Assembly (NCBI RefSeq): GCF_014356525.2
Contig: NC_052512.1
Location: forward strand, 1,553,114-1,617,113
Source of the DNA: Nilaparvata lugens
Lineage: Eukaryota > Arthropoda > Insecta > Hemiptera > Delphacidae
Length of the DNA stretch: 64,000 nucleotides
Reading direction: 5' to 3'
Positions 34,714-46,198 of the stretch are shown here, in pieces; position 1 is the stretch's first letter; each line of letters starts with the position of its first letter. The position numbers and the translations under genes were made by a program. The notes below the pieces were generated by a model. That model was given only the letters and a program-made list of their open reading frames with translations, was not told the DNA's origin and did not search any database.

Positions 34714-35537
34714 CTAATCATAACATAGTGCCGGGGAATACCCTTTCATCATGTGATTCACTGTCATCATCTTGTAAGTAAGCAACTTGAAACAACCTTT
34801 GAATACTAACACATCAATGGTGACTTTGTACTTTGTTTTCTTCAAGAACATGATTTTATTCATGGGTTCATTTGTTTCAACAAAGCCATTTTGCTTACAA
34901 AAGTCAGTCATGTTCACTAGATAATGCTTTGCATACACTTTTTCAATTTTTAGTTGAAAGTTGAATTCATCAACTTGATACAAAGCAAGATTCATTTTGT
35001 TTACATTGCTCCTAACCTCTACAGAAACCTGTCTCATGTAAACATTCACTTTATTTACTGTTTTCTAACTTTCAATTTGGCAATACTACTTTCTTTACTG
35101 TTGACTTTCAATAAAGACAACTCCCTACCTACTACATTACTCAATTCTACTATCTCACTAGGATTTACTTTTTCAATAACAGTAACTAGGCCTACATTAT
35201 CTGAAATTTGAAATAATTGATCTTGTATCTCAACACTACTATCATCCTGCTTCAATTTACTTTCATCTTCATGATTATCAATCAATGTTTCATGTGTATA
35301 TTTTAATAGAAGGTTTATACTAACCTGCTCTAGTCTTATGCTAGCAGATTCTTGCTTCATATCATCAAACCTAGCACTTTGATCTTGTTTCAAATTATCA
35401 ATCTTAGCATTTTGCTTATCAAACTTAGCATTTTGCTCATCAAATCTAGCATTTTGCTCATCAAATCTAGCATTTAGCTCATCAAACTTTTGTGTTAGGA
35501 ATGCTATAAGATTCAGATCATTTTTAATGTTTGCCAT
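34714..35537 (-). CDS. gag-like coiled-coil protein of the LTR element, one break
   Basis: Two successive minus-strand frames. The upstream one (35537-35055, 160 codons) starts MANIKNDLNLIAFLTQKFDE and carries at least five copies of a seven-residue unit of the type FDEQNAR/K, a regular coiled coil, then a Ser/Glu-rich tail ending KLKVRKQ. The downstream one (35049-34714, 111 codons) has FCKQNGFVETNEPMNKIMFL and many Lys/aromatic residues and may be a continuation. Position just after the 5' LTR suggests a Gag role. No zinc knuckle is visible, so the assignment rests on context. Confidence 0.5.
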
Positions 35538-35703
35538 TTTGTAATATGCACTGATATCTATTCATTAAAACTTGACCACTCCAGAACTGACCTCTCACTC
35601 AGCAGCATACCATTCATAAACTATCAAGACATCAGCCTACTAATAATTTTTCATAACCAGGGATATATTTTGTAGTTTGAGTCCCACACCAGGGTGTACC
35701 ATT

Positions 35704-36300
35704 TGCCGTGTTACCAATTTCTCCTAAATAGGTTGGATAGCATTTCACACCTATTAACCTAAAGGAAGTTAACGGCTCCAAAATGGTAGATTCTTGATAA
35801 ACTATGAATGGATCTATTGCTTATGAATGAGAAATCCAGTTTTCAGAGCAAACCAACTTATAATCTTCAGAAGAATTTTGGCAATATACAACACAAATCT
35901 ATAAAATAATACCTTACACACTTAAGCATCTAACATCATTACAGGCTAAATACTTATCCATTTATATAGTTGAAAAACAATGGCTATAGGCTTGTAAACA
36001 CACAAAACAATTTTAGACAAAATTAGAACACCATAAAACTGTTCAAAACTCAATTTAAAACATTAAAAATTCACTTAAACAGAAAAATATTCAGAGAACA
36101 CAAAACCAGAACACATAGCCAGCCACCATTTTTTTAGAGAGAGCCTAACAAGTACAAAGCAAAGCCCCACCTCAAAATCAGTGTCAACGTCATGAACACG
36201 TCACCGATATTAAATTCCAAAAAAATTATAAATTACAAGTTTAGAATTTACATTTTACATTTGTTCTCAATAAAACTTTATTTCGAAACTGTTATTTTAA

Positions 36301-36350
<50 letters not shown>

Positions 36351-36550
36351 TCCATATTTATAATGATCTATTTATCTGTTAATTCTGTTACTCAGTTTCA
36401 GTGATACCATGGAATGTGCAACACAATTATTTACGATAAATTCTCAGTTAAAAAGTTGTCCGCATATCGATTACTCTGATATTTACTATCAAGTTTTATA
36501 GATCTCGAATTGAAGATTCGATTTTAATCGAGAAAAAATGTAATATTACA
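35704..36550 (-). repeat. right (5') LTR, 847 bp, with AT microsatellite
   Basis: Starts TGCCGTG and ends ATTACA. It includes a TA/AT dinucleotide run at about 36305-36349. Copies of its two ends form the short left LTR. Confidence 0.8.
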
Positions 36551-36554
36551 GTAG

Positions 36555-38566
36555 TAAATTAAATAAAATAAATAATGTCAAGATTTTGAAACCCTGGATG
36601 ACGGTTGAGCTATGTAAGAGACAGCATCATAGAAATCGGTTGTATAAAGTAAAGAAAAATCCACTAAATTTTAGATTGAAAAGAGAATTTGATATTTTTG
36701 CATTTAAATTGAAGCAGGATATGGCAAATAGGAAGAACCAATACTACCATAATTTGTTTGATATGAATAAAAATAACCCACGAAAACAATGGGATACAAT
36801 TAATAAAGTTTTGGGTACAGCGAATAATAAGAAAAATGCCCTTGATTCAATTAGGACATTTGACTGTTCAGCAACCGCTTGAAGTGGCTGAGGATTTTTT
36901 TCGTCACAATTGTAGAAAAGCTTATTGATCAAAGCGATGACTCTAGCAATATGAACCCTTCTGATTTTAATAAAATGTTCCCTCCACTTTCTGTGCAAAA
37001 CTCCTTTTTCTTTTTCCCAACTTGTGTAGATGAGGTAAAACGAATAATTTCTCAATTGAATCAAAATAAAGCATCTGGAATTGATGGTATATCAGCGTTT
37101 ATGGTTAAACTTTCCTGTGCTAGCTCATTTGATCAATCTAAGTTTTGAAAGTGGTAAATTTCCCGCATACTTGAAGAGAGCGGTAGTCATCCCATTATTT
37201 AAAAAAGGTTATTGCATGGATTTGAAAAATTATAGGCCTATTTCACTATTACCTGTGTTCTCGAAAATTATAGAAAAAATAGTTAAAGCAAGAATTCAAA
37301 AAATTTTCAATTTAAATAATTTTCTGAGTGAGAACCAATATGGCTTTATTGAGAAGAAATGTACTGAGGATGCATTGTTATCTTTCTGTTCAGGAATATT
37401 CAATGGGCTAAACAAAAACTTGAATGTATTGGGCCTGTTCATTGATATAACTAAAGCTTTTGACTCTGTGGACCATAACATTCTTTTGCATATATTGAGG
37501 GAGGCTGGAATAAGAGGCATTGCTTTAAACTGGTTCAAAAGTTTCTTGGTGGGCAGAAGCCAGTGTGTTCGGGTTAAGAATGTTCTGAGCTCTTATTTGA
37601 CCATCCCATGTGGGGTACCCCAGGGCTCGGTATTAGGACCAATTTTATTCCTGGTGTATATAAATAAATTATGCGCAAGTAATCTGAGTGTAACAGTTAC
37701 TTGTTTTGCGGATGATACGGCTCTGCTATATTGTGAAAAAGAAATTGATACGGCAACTTCTAAGATGCAAAGTGACTTAAATTGGATAAAAATTTGGTTC
37801 TCAGTGCATAGGTTAGCTCTGAGTACTAAAACCAAATTTGTTCGTTTCTCTTTGAGATCAAAGCCCATCCTGCAGGTTCCCGTACTATTCAAGTGTGGTG
37901 TCTGCCTATCTAATCATAATGAATTCTGTACATCTTGTGTAAAGATAGATCAAGTTCAAAATATCAAATATCTTGGTTTAGAGCTTGATGAGAACTGCAA
38001 TTGGAAGGTTCACATCCTATCACTCAAAAAGCACATGAATATGATGCTTCGTAAATTTTATTTATTGAAATTCATTTGCCCTAGAAAAATTCTGAGATCT
38101 GTTTATTTCGCTATTGCAAATAGCAAGCTTCAATATGGGCTAAGCTGTTTGGGGGGTGCATATGAAACAAATTTAAACTCTATACTTATTGCACCAAAAA
38201 GATTGATTAGAATGATGACATCATTACATAGGAGAGCTCATTCATTTTCCTACTTCCAGGCCTTGGATATATTGCCTTTAAGGCATTTATATATTTTCAG
38301 GGTCTTGAGAATATTCTTTTTAAGAAGTGGTCAGATTACAGGGAATGCCTTTCTCAAACAGATTGAGAGACAGAAATTTGGTTGTTCTTGCAAACCCTTC
38401 ATGTGAAGCCTTCAAACGGTTTTACGATTACAGTGCTCCAAATTCCTTTAATAAGTTACCTCTACATATTACATCCACAGGCTCACTGATAACCTTTTTG
38501 AAGAAATTGAAGAACTTTTTATTCAATTTTGATTTTGATGAGATTGAGGAGTTCTTTTTCACATGA
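36555..38566 (+). pseudogene. LINE ORF2 linker and reverse transcriptase, frameshifted
   Basis: Continues the ORF2 interrupted at 30705. VKILKPWMTVELCKRQHHRN and YYHNLFDMNKNNPRKQWDTI are the usual linker before the polymerase. Frame changes occur near 36882 and 37100. From 37081 a 441-codon frame holds the core: residues 120-132 FIDITKAFDSVDH (motif A), 178-187 GVPQGSVLGP (motif B) and 209-212 FADD (catalytic motif C). Another shift near 38400 leads into the true C-terminus (SAPNSFNKLPLHI, ending 38566). The polymerase core is intact but the whole ORF2 is not. Confidence 0.9.
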
Positions 38567-38945
38567 ATTCTTTTTTTACATTATTTTGGGAATTTCTACT
38601 ATTGCTTCCTAGGGTTCTAACAATTTTTCTGTCTCAGGATTTTTATTTTATTTTTTCATTAATATATTATGACTTTAGTTCATATATTAATATAAAAATG
38701 TATATGTCCTCAAATTCTTCTTAATTTATTTTCCTAGGATTGTACCTTAATCATAACTCTGACGCTACATAATGTTTTTGTTAGTTTTTAATTATTTTCA
38801 TTTATATAAATAGAATTAGAAGATAATATTATATTATGTATTTTAGTTTTTTATTTTTTCTAAATTATTGTACTGATTTGTTAAGTTCATTTACTTTTGT
38901 TTGTAAATTGTCAGTGTTATGAATAAATTTCAATTTCAATTTTCA
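38567..38945 (+). other. LINE 3' UTR and tail
   Basis: AT-rich, non-coding, ending with GTTATGAATAAATTTCAAT and short CAATTT repeats, the microsatellite-like tail typical of CR1/jockey-group elements. Confidence 0.65.
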
Positions 38946-38948
38946 GTC

Positions 38949-39480
38949 TATCACGGATGTTTTTTGTCTCTTATTCGTTATAGTATTCTTTTTTGGGGTA
39001 GCAACGTGACAGATTTGCAGGAGATCTTCCTAATACAAAATAAAGCAGTTCGTGCTCTTGGTGGTATTAATCCTTTTGGCCGCGATTCCTGCAAGCCGAT
39101 TTTCTTGAACTTGAACGTGCTGACTGTTCCACCCTTTATTATTTGGAAGCAATTATGTTTGTTATAAAGAACTGGCATAAATTTGAATCAAACAGATCCC
39201 AACATGCGTATGGCACAAGAAATAAGAATTCCATCTTATGATCTACCCAGTTCATAGAACAACTTTGTTCGAGAAAGGAACATGTTATTCTGGAATAAGG
39301 TTCTTCAACCAGCTCTCCACATCATGGAGAGACTTAGATGTTAAGACTCTTTCAAGAACTCTGACTCAAAGGCTGTTGGAAAGAGTACCCTACACATTGG
39401 GTGAATGCTGTGAAGCTATCAGGGGATAGAGGCAACTCCAGCATATAGAATAATACTACAACTTGACGTGTTGCATGCTG
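38949..39480 (+). mobile_element. LINE fragment, ORF2 C-terminal end
   Basis: Frame reads VYHGCFLSLIRYSILFWGSN, then LIQNKAVRALGGINPFGRDS and CKPIFLNLNVLTVPPFI, followed in shifted frames by HAYGTRNKNSI. This is the conserved end of jockey/CR1 ORF2 proteins (YGxxxWG, QKxxxR, SCRPLF). It is 5' truncated at the tail of the preceding LINE and broken by stops. Confidence 0.85.
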
Positions 39481-40258
39481 CAAGAGCCCTGCTCACTTAA
39501 GCGGCTAAACGCAACAAATTAATAATAATACATTTGAGTCAAGAGTCTAGCAATTAGGAATTCCGTCAGGCATGCGCAGTAAGCTTATTTCAACCTCTAT
39601 TCGTCCGCACCGAAAAACTAGGCATCTTCGTATTGGACCACATCTGCATCTTTTAGAAGTGGCCTTTGAATGATAATTGATTATTGGCTATTGAGTTTAA
39701 AAATAAAGGTTAATGGGATTTATATTTTATCAAGTATTCAATGGCGTTTTATTATATTTAATTGACGTTTAGTTAAAAACTAAAAACCATATCATGTTTG
39801 AATCAAACTAAACCATTAAGTCACTAGAAATCATATCGGTTGGGTACAACCTAGAATTGTTTAGTATACGATAACTTTAATGTTGATTTTTTTATGGAAA
39901 AAAATTGTAGTACGGTAATTTCATGCAATTAGTAATCCAGCTGTCTCATGATAAATCAATACATTTTTCTCTTATGAAAATTCAATGTTATCTTGTTATG
40001 TCCCCAAAAAGGACAAAGGAGTAAGTCGATTTCGTTGGCTAACCAACTCAATCTGTATTATTGGTTCAAAGAATATGTGTTGCAAATTTCAATTTGATTG
40101 ATGAAAGCAGTCGAAGTAATCGTCAAATAAACGGTTAAAGACTCGAGGCCGTGGCTCTATTCATCAGTGAGAACTCACTACGCTCGCTCAATAAATTGAA
40201 TTAGTTGTTAGTAGTAAAGTGTTGATTTCATTAGTTGTAAATTGTTGATTTGTTTTAG
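39481..40258. other. Taf7 intron 1, 3' end
   Basis: No repeat copy or gene recognised. The last bases (TTGATTTGTTTTAG, ending 40258) form the splice acceptor of exon 2. Confidence 0.5.
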
Positions 40259-40390
40259 GAGCCGGCCAAAGCTCTGAGAGAGGCATTGAGAAGCGGAGTG
40301 ACCAGCTTGAAGGACAGGCTGTCGATAAAACTCGAAAATGACATTCGTTATGGAGAAGTGCGGGTCGACCATTGGCTGATGCATGCAAAG
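40259..40390 (+). CDS. Taf7: Taf7 coding exon 2
   Basis: Exactly 44 codons between a TTTTAG acceptor and a GTGAAT donor, phase 0 on both sides: EPAKALREALRSGVTSLKDR, then LSIKLENDIRYGEVRVDHWL and MHAK. This matches the part of the TAFII55 N-terminal domain that follows ILRLP in animal TAF7 (leucine/arginine helix, SG-x4-LKDRL, RxGxVRVD). Together with exon 1 it forms the conserved fold that contacts TAF1. The exon is short and isolated: 12.2 kb after exon 1 copy B and 18.6 kb before exon 3. It would be easy to miss in automated annotation. Confidence 0.93.
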
Positions 40391-40436
40391 GTGAATTTTC
40401 AGTCTCATTTGGCCCTATTCAGAGTTCTCCACTACA

Positions 40437-41137
40437 GAGTGACCCAGAATAACGGCAACTTTTAAAAACGCCATAAAACAAAATTGGGAAGGACAAAAAT
40501 GATTTTATTCAAACTAATGTAAAGATCAAGACTTGCCATTTAAGAACTATTAATAACATCTATCACTTTTTGACAATTATTTCATTTAGATGGCTTCCTC
40601 CTGGCCTCAAATCTGTGTTGACGATACCTCATTAATTGCTGCAACATCTCATCTGGGATATTGTGGATTTCATGTTGAATTCTCTGTTCTAATTTTCAAT
40701 TAGCTCAAAATTATTGATCAAAATGCGAGCGAAATCCACACTGTGGGGCATTCAATGGCAACTGTGCGAGTGAGTATTGTTTAGTATCCGTGTAATCTCA
40801 CAATTAGGTTGCGTTTCCTGGTTCCATTGATCTGTCCACCTGCGATTTTCTGTTTGTGGAGCTATCTCAAATCAAACGTTTTCACAACTTGACCAATAAC
40901 TTTGGTTGAATTATAACAGACAATTCTTAATGAAATTGACAATATCCCAAATGAAATGTTGCAGCATTCGTTCAGGAATCTCAATACAGATTTAAAGAGT
41001 GTATTCATGCAGGAGGAAGCCATCTTAAATTAATGAAGTAATTGCCATAAAGTGATAGATGTTATTAATAATTCTATAATGGCAAATCCTAGTTTTATAG
41101 AATTTTAATAAGTTCCCGTTATTCTGGGTCACCCAAA
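40437..41137. mobile_element. foldback DNA element with transposase-end arms
   Basis: Outer ends GTGACCCAGAATAACGG and CCGTTATTCTGGGTCAC are inverted copies, and the two halves (about 40437-40700 and 40900-41137) continue as an imperfect inverted repeat. Each arm carries the degenerate 3' end of a mariner-like transposase pointing outward: NIPDEMLQQLMRYRQHRFEA on the minus strand near 40600-40690, and IPNEMLQHSF then QYRFKECIHAGGSHLK in a shifted frame on the + strand near 40950-41030. No full transposase remains. Confidence 0.75.
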
Positions 41138-41365
41138 AAGTCAACTTGAACTGAAATTGGTCGGCTTATTTGAATACGAATTAAAACTTCACTTACTCAA
41201 GTAAACTTGAAATCTTATTTGAGAATATCGCGGCAGTTTCCGAATGTGTGGGTGTGGAGCTTCTTTTTTTAATATCAATGTATAGTATCTATACTTTACT
41301 GAAAAGCAATTGAAAGCATTTTGAATTACTTGGGTAATTTTCTCCAACCTCCAACTGCCCACACA

Positions 41366-41665
41366 GGGTGGGTGAAAAGTCCGAGAACGGCTTAATATCT
41401 CATACACAACGGTGATTTGACGGTGGGTGTTATCGGGGATCCTACTCAAATTGAAAATACTACTTTATTATGGCTTCAAAAATCTGGTCCGCCATCTTGG
41501 ATCCGTCATATTGAATGCAACTTTGTTTTTTTTAAATAGGAAGGTGGTCATGCAATACATGATTTCGATACGGAATTTCAATAAAAAATGAATGGCGAAA
41601 ACCGCATATCGATATCTCAAACCGTTTTGAAGGTATTCACATTATTAATCAATACTATCAATCAA
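41366..41665. repeat. half-unit of a GGGTGGGTGAA-type foldback repeat
   Basis: Begins CAGGGTGGGTGAAAAGTCC and runs through GAGAACGGCTTAATATCTC, GGTCCGCCATCTTGGATC and ATATCGATATCTCAAACC to AATCAATACTATCAATC. Three related half-units form the block at 57677-58547. Confidence 0.8.
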
Positions 41666-41819
41666 TATTAACCGAAGTGAACGAACGTGCTTTGCTCTTG
41701 CTCCGATAGGCTCCGATCAGTTTGTTGTTTTCGTTGTTGAATGGCTTTAGAATTTTGTGTTTCTAACCTCAATTCAATTTCATTTGATTAAATAGTATAA
41801 TTGGCATCAGTTATTTGGT

Positions 41820-42735
41820 ATGAGCAAGAAGAGTATTGATAAATATTTTTGGCGAACATCAGGAGGCACCGGGAACCAGCAGGAAACATCACCAACGCCA
41901 TCATCTACAGGAAAGCGAAAACGGCCAAAAGAAACGGACATTCATACAAGTAAGAAGAAAAATACTGAATCAGTGAACCCTAAGGATCCGATGGAGAACA
42001 GTGAGTTTAAAAAATTCATGCAGGACTTCGAAAGTCGGTTGATAAATAGTTTTAATTTCAAATTCGATAAACTAGCAACGAAAGAGAACTCAACAGCTAT
42101 GAAATTGACTATAGAAAATTTAATAAAGGAGAATACCGAACTGAAAGGCCAGGTAAAACTCTAACCGTAGGAAATAGTGTATTGTCGGGTTAGAAGATAG
42201 AAGCCGTAAGAATAATCTAATTTTCAAGGGACTCAAGTACGATTTGAATGTGTCCAACCCTGTCACAGTTGTTAAAAACTTTTGTGTAGAGTACTTGAAT
42301 GCAAGGCCGGATATATGGGTGAATCGCGCAAACACATTGGGAAAGATGAGAAATGGAGGACCTCTTATAGCACATTTTCCAGACGACGTTGATATTAACC
42401 ACGTACTTAAAAACACTAAGAAACTCAAAGAGACAAGTTTTATCGTACATAAAGACTTCTCGTTTGAAACCAGGAGAGTGAGATCTCGCTTCTTTGGAAT
42501 GAAAAAAGAGATATGGAAAGTGCAACCGGATGAGCGAGTGATTGTGCAGCATGATCGTCTAATAGTCGGCAACGTGGCGTTTCGATGGGATGAGAACGAA
42601 CTGAAATGCGGCACCCACAGTGGCGAGGATAAACTGCAACAAGTGCTGGGATGTGATGGAGAGACTGTCAATAGTATACTACGCAGATCTGTGAATAATG
42701 TGATGGTGTCGGCAGAAAGGAATGAGGAGGCCTGA
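41820..42735 (+). pseudogene. LINE ORF1, L1-like, one frameshift
   Basis: The first frame (41820-42164) starts MSKKSIDKYF, has a Lys/Arg-rich region (GKRKRPKE, SKKKN) and a coiled coil (MQDFESRLINSFNFKFDKLA, then IENLIKENTELKGQ). After a frameshift near 42165 comes LEDRSRKNNLIFKGLKYDL, the hallmark start of the L1-type RNA-binding domain, continuing from 42244 to 42735 with KMRNGGPLIAHFPDD, DFSFETRRVRSRFFGMKKEI and VGNVAFRWDENEL. One frameshift separates otherwise well-kept halves. Confidence 0.85.
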
Positions 42736-42780
42736 GGTGATGCCGTCGGCCAGCTTGTAGGCTCACAATACACAAAAGAC

Positions 42781-44974
42781 TTGAACATTTCAGTTTATAA
42801 TATAGCAGGATTAAAGGGTAAGTGTCACTTTGAACTATTTAATTTCTTGAGAGAATATGAATGCTTTGTGTTGTTAGAAACTTTCATAGAGGAAGGAGAG
42901 CAAATTATTTATGAACATTTTTTGAAAGGACATATTTCTCATGGGAGTTTGCTACAAGGGATAGTAGATTTGGTAGAGCTAAGAAGGGACAACTAATAGC
43001 CTTTAGGGACAGGTGGAAAAACTCTCCAAGGATAGAAAAATCAAATGGAAGAGAAGTCTTATTTATGTTGGAAAATAATTTGTGCATATTTGCAGTTTAT
43101 TTGAGTGGAGGTCTAGAGAGTGAATGGGAATCTGATTACTGTGCTCTGTATGATTTGTTGGTCTCCTGTGATGATACAAGTAGTATGATTATTGTAGGTG
43201 ATATGAATGGCCGGGTGGGAGAGGCGCAGTGCTTGCCAACTCAGCTCTCAATTGATAGCACAGATATAGAGATTATGAGCGCAGATCTAAAGTTAAAGTG
43301 TTAAATAGTAAAGGGAGAAAAATTATAAACCTTTGTGAGGAGTTCAATTTTGTTGTATCAAATGGTAGAGTAATGGGAGATGCTTTGGGAGAATTCACAT
43401 TTATCAATAATAGAGGAGCATCAGTAATTGACCTATGTTGTGTTAGTTTAGATAGTTTAAGTTCAGCAAAATATTTTAGTGTCATACCAGCGAGCTTCTC
43501 GGATCATTTACCCTTATGTTTGACCGTTAACTATGAATTTAGTGAACCTCTAGAGAATAATAATTGTTGTTTGCCATTAGCACCAAAATTATTTTGGAGT
43601 AGCAAAAACGGAAATAGTTTTATAGAAAAATTAGATCTCAGATGTAGAAATGTATTATTACCAGAAAATATAAATGAAGCTAGTATTAAGTTGAGGGAGC
43701 TTATATGACGCTACTGACTTCAAAAATGAGTCCAATCAAACGAATAATAAATTCAAGAAAAACGCCTGGTATGACAGAAAGTGCGAAAAATAATAAATAG
43801 GATGTTTCCTTTCTGAAAATATTTAGGAGAACCAACTCCACGCAAATTAAAAAAGACTATTTGGCAGCGGTTAAGGAGTACAAGGAAACTTGTAATATTA
43901 AGAAAAATGCTCACTGGGTGCAGGTGAAAACAAAACTGAAGTCAGTAAGGGACTCAAAACATTTCTGGGAATTAGTACGTGAATTTAAAGGATCAAACAC
44001 AGTCAAAAATGTAAATATAAAGCCAAAGAAATGGGTATATTATTATAAAGAATTTTATAATCCCTCACGGTCGAGTGGCCCAACGTTGTACGCGGAGCCC
44101 TTCAGCAAAAATGAGTTACTGGACAGGACTATTGATATAAATGAAGTCAACTTATCATTGAAAAAATTGAGAAATGGAAAGGCTCCAGGTGAAGATCGAA
44201 TTTCTGGCGAGTTTTATAAAATAGCACCTGCAGCATATAAACAGTTGATGTGTAGCTTTTTTTTAATAAAGTTTACGAAGCAGGTATAGCCCCAGATGCC
44301 TTCAAAAAGTCAATGATTTTCCCACTGCATAAGAAAGGGGACTCGAGAGATCCCAAGAATTATAGAGCCATATCATTCACAAACTCAATTTATAACATTT
44401 TTTTGGGATGTTTATTGAATAGGCTGGAAAAATATGTGAAGCATACAAACACCATTAGGGAGAATCAAGCCGGCTTCAGAAAAGAATACTCATCTGTGGA
44501 TAACATTAATGTTCTGTATTTAATTTGATTAAATATTTTGTGTCAGAAAAGAATAGAAAAGTATACTGTTTCTACGTCAATTTCAAATCTGCCTTCTACT
44601 CGATTGATCGAGAAGCATTATTTTATAGATTATTAGAGATAGGTGTATCAAATAAGTTTGTCCAAATGATGAGAGGCTTGTATGATAGATAATGTATCAT
44701 CTGCTGTATGTTGCTAGAAAGGGCTGACAGAAGGTATTCAGTTTGAAAGCGGCTTAAAACAGGGCTGTTAGTTGTCCCCGATTTTATTATCCATATTTAC
44801 ATATGAAATCTGTGAATGTATCGGTGGAGGGCTAAGGATTGGAGGTTACGATATGAACGCACTTATTTATGCGGATGACTTTGTAATATTCACCGACAGT
44901 GTTCATAAAATGCAGAGTATGATTGACAGATTGAAGGATTATTGTAGCCGCTGGAACTTGACAATGAATAGCCG
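42781..44974 (+). pseudogene. LINE ORF2: endonuclease and front of reverse transcriptase, broken
   Basis: The endonuclease starts LNISVYNIAGLKGK (N-IAGL motif), continues with LLETFIEE (catalytic Glu), IIVGDMNGRVGE (43.19 kb), FTFINNRGASVIDLCCVS and the end motif FSDHLPLCL (43.49 kb). After stops near 43710-43860 come KLRNGKAPGEDRISGEFYK, FPLHKKGDSRDPKNYRAIS, NQAGFRKEYSSVDNI and, in the last frame, ALIYADDFVIF (catalytic YADD, 44.86 kb). At least five frame breaks are present. The piece ends near 44974, where another LINE is inserted; the reverse transcriptase continues at 48738. Confidence 0.88.
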
Positions 44975-44988
44975 CTTGACAATGAATA

Positions 44989-46192
44989 GTCATATCATAG
45001 TCATGGGTGACTTTAACACGGACTTACTTAGACACAATTCACCTGAAAAAAATCAATTAATGACAATTTTCAACTCCTGTAATTTATCCCTGTTGCCTCT
45101 GCAGGCTACTCACCATACCTCAGCCTCCCACACCCTGTTGGATCTGATTGCTGTTTCAGAGGAGGATGCGGTCAGAACACATGGACAGATGCCGGCTCCA
45201 GGATTGTCCCACCATGACCTTATTTACTGTGTCTATGCCATCAAAGTTCCCAAGCCTGAGCCAAGATTGATTCATTATCGAGATTTCAGGAATATTAATT
45301 ATCCTGAACTTTTTAGAGAGGCGTCTGGTCTGCCCTGGTACTTTTCAACTCCTGTAATTTATCCCTGTTGCCTCTGCAGGCTACTCACCATACCTCAGCC
45401 TCCCACACCCTGTTGGATCTGATTGCTGTTTCAGAGGAGGATGCGGTCAGAACACATGGACAGATGCCGGCTCCAGGATTGTCCCACCATGACCTTATTT
45501 ACTGTGTCTATGCCATCAAAGTTCCCAAGCCTGAGCCAAGATTGATTCATTATCGAGATTTCAGGAATATTAATTATCCTGAACTTTTTAGAGAGGCGTC
45601 TGGTCTGCCCTGGTACTTTTTTTATTTTACAAATGATGTTAATGTAATGCTGACAATGTTTTATGAGTATACACATTACCTATTCAACAAGTTTGTACCT
45701 CCTAAGGTGAGGCGCGTAACAAGAGTACCGGCGCCATGGATTAGTCCTGAGATCAGGCGGCTGATGAAGGAGCGAGACAGATTATGTAGACTTTCCAGGC
45801 GCTCACGTGACCCGCTGCTGTTTGCCGAGTATAAAAGAGCAAGGAATCACTGCAAACAGCAACTTCGAAACTCCAAGTGCCGATACTTCCGCAGCACTCT
45901 TGGGTCTGCTAGATCGACTGCATCCAAATGGCGAACACTGAGGAAACTCGGAGTTGGCAAGGATAGGAACAGGTTGATACTGAATCACAGCCCTGATGAA
46001 TTGAATGATTTCTTTGTGGATATTCCAGGGACATTGGATATGGCACAAGAGTATTCAGACCAGTACAGGACAGCTCGAAGGCAGGATGAGTTCTACTTTG
46101 CTGCGGAGACTGAAGCCAATGTACTGAATGCAATCTTGTCCATCAAGAGTGAAGCTGTTGGTGCTGATTTGCTTCCAATGAAATTTATTTAA
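44989..46192 (+). pseudogene. nested LINE ORF2: endonuclease end and linker, tandem-duplicated
   Basis: GDFNTDLLRHNSPEKNQLMT, then SASHTLLDLIAVSEEDAV and GLSHHDLIYCVYAI (SHHD in place of the usual SDHD/SDHN) mark the endonuclease end. A 275-bp stretch is repeated head to tail (about 45067-45341 and 45342-45616). As 275 is not a multiple of three, the frame shifts between the copies. The second copy continues into the linker: APWISPEIRRLMKERDRLCR, RNHCKQQLRNSKCRYF, SASKWRTLRKLGVGK. It stops at 46192 and the polymerase is in another frame. Confidence 0.87.
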
Positions 46193-46198
46193 ATTATT

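Larger units (their letters stand above)
30706..36550 (-). mobile_element. LTR retrotransposon without pol, inserted in LINE ORF2
   Basis: The right LTR (35704-36550) and the left LTR (30706-30816) share their first about 100 bp (from TGCCGTGNTACCAATTT through GGATAGCATTTCACACC) and their last 11 bp (GTAATATTACA). The 4-bp target duplication GTAG lies at 30702-30705 and 36551-36554. Next to the left LTR the minus strand has a purine tract (AAGAGGGGGG), so the element reads leftward. It holds one coiled-coil gag-like frame and no recognisable protease, reverse transcriptase or integrase: a large non-autonomous LTR element. A 4-bp duplication fits Ty3/gypsy. Confidence 0.85.
29526..38945 (+). 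mobile_element. PHD-finger LINE split by an LTR retrotransposon
   Basis: ORF1 (29768 onward) and ORF2 (30470-30705, then 36555-38566) are collinear on the + strand, with a 3' UTR ending in a short CAATTT-type repeat tail at about 38925-38945. The LTR element at 30706-36550 splits ORF2: removing it and one copy of its 4-bp target duplication restores an open frame across the join. An older internal deletion fuses ORF1 near 30470 to the SDH end of the endonuclease, so most of the endonuclease is missing. Confidence 0.88.

Noticed and set aside
37296..37538. Minus-strand frames across LINE reverse transcriptases (also 37593-37892, 45431-46133)
   Set aside because: Shadows of the reverse transcriptase and linker frames on the + strand.
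42120..42788. 222-codon minus-strand frame
   Set aside because: It is antisense to LINE ORF1, whose + frame has clear family motifs.
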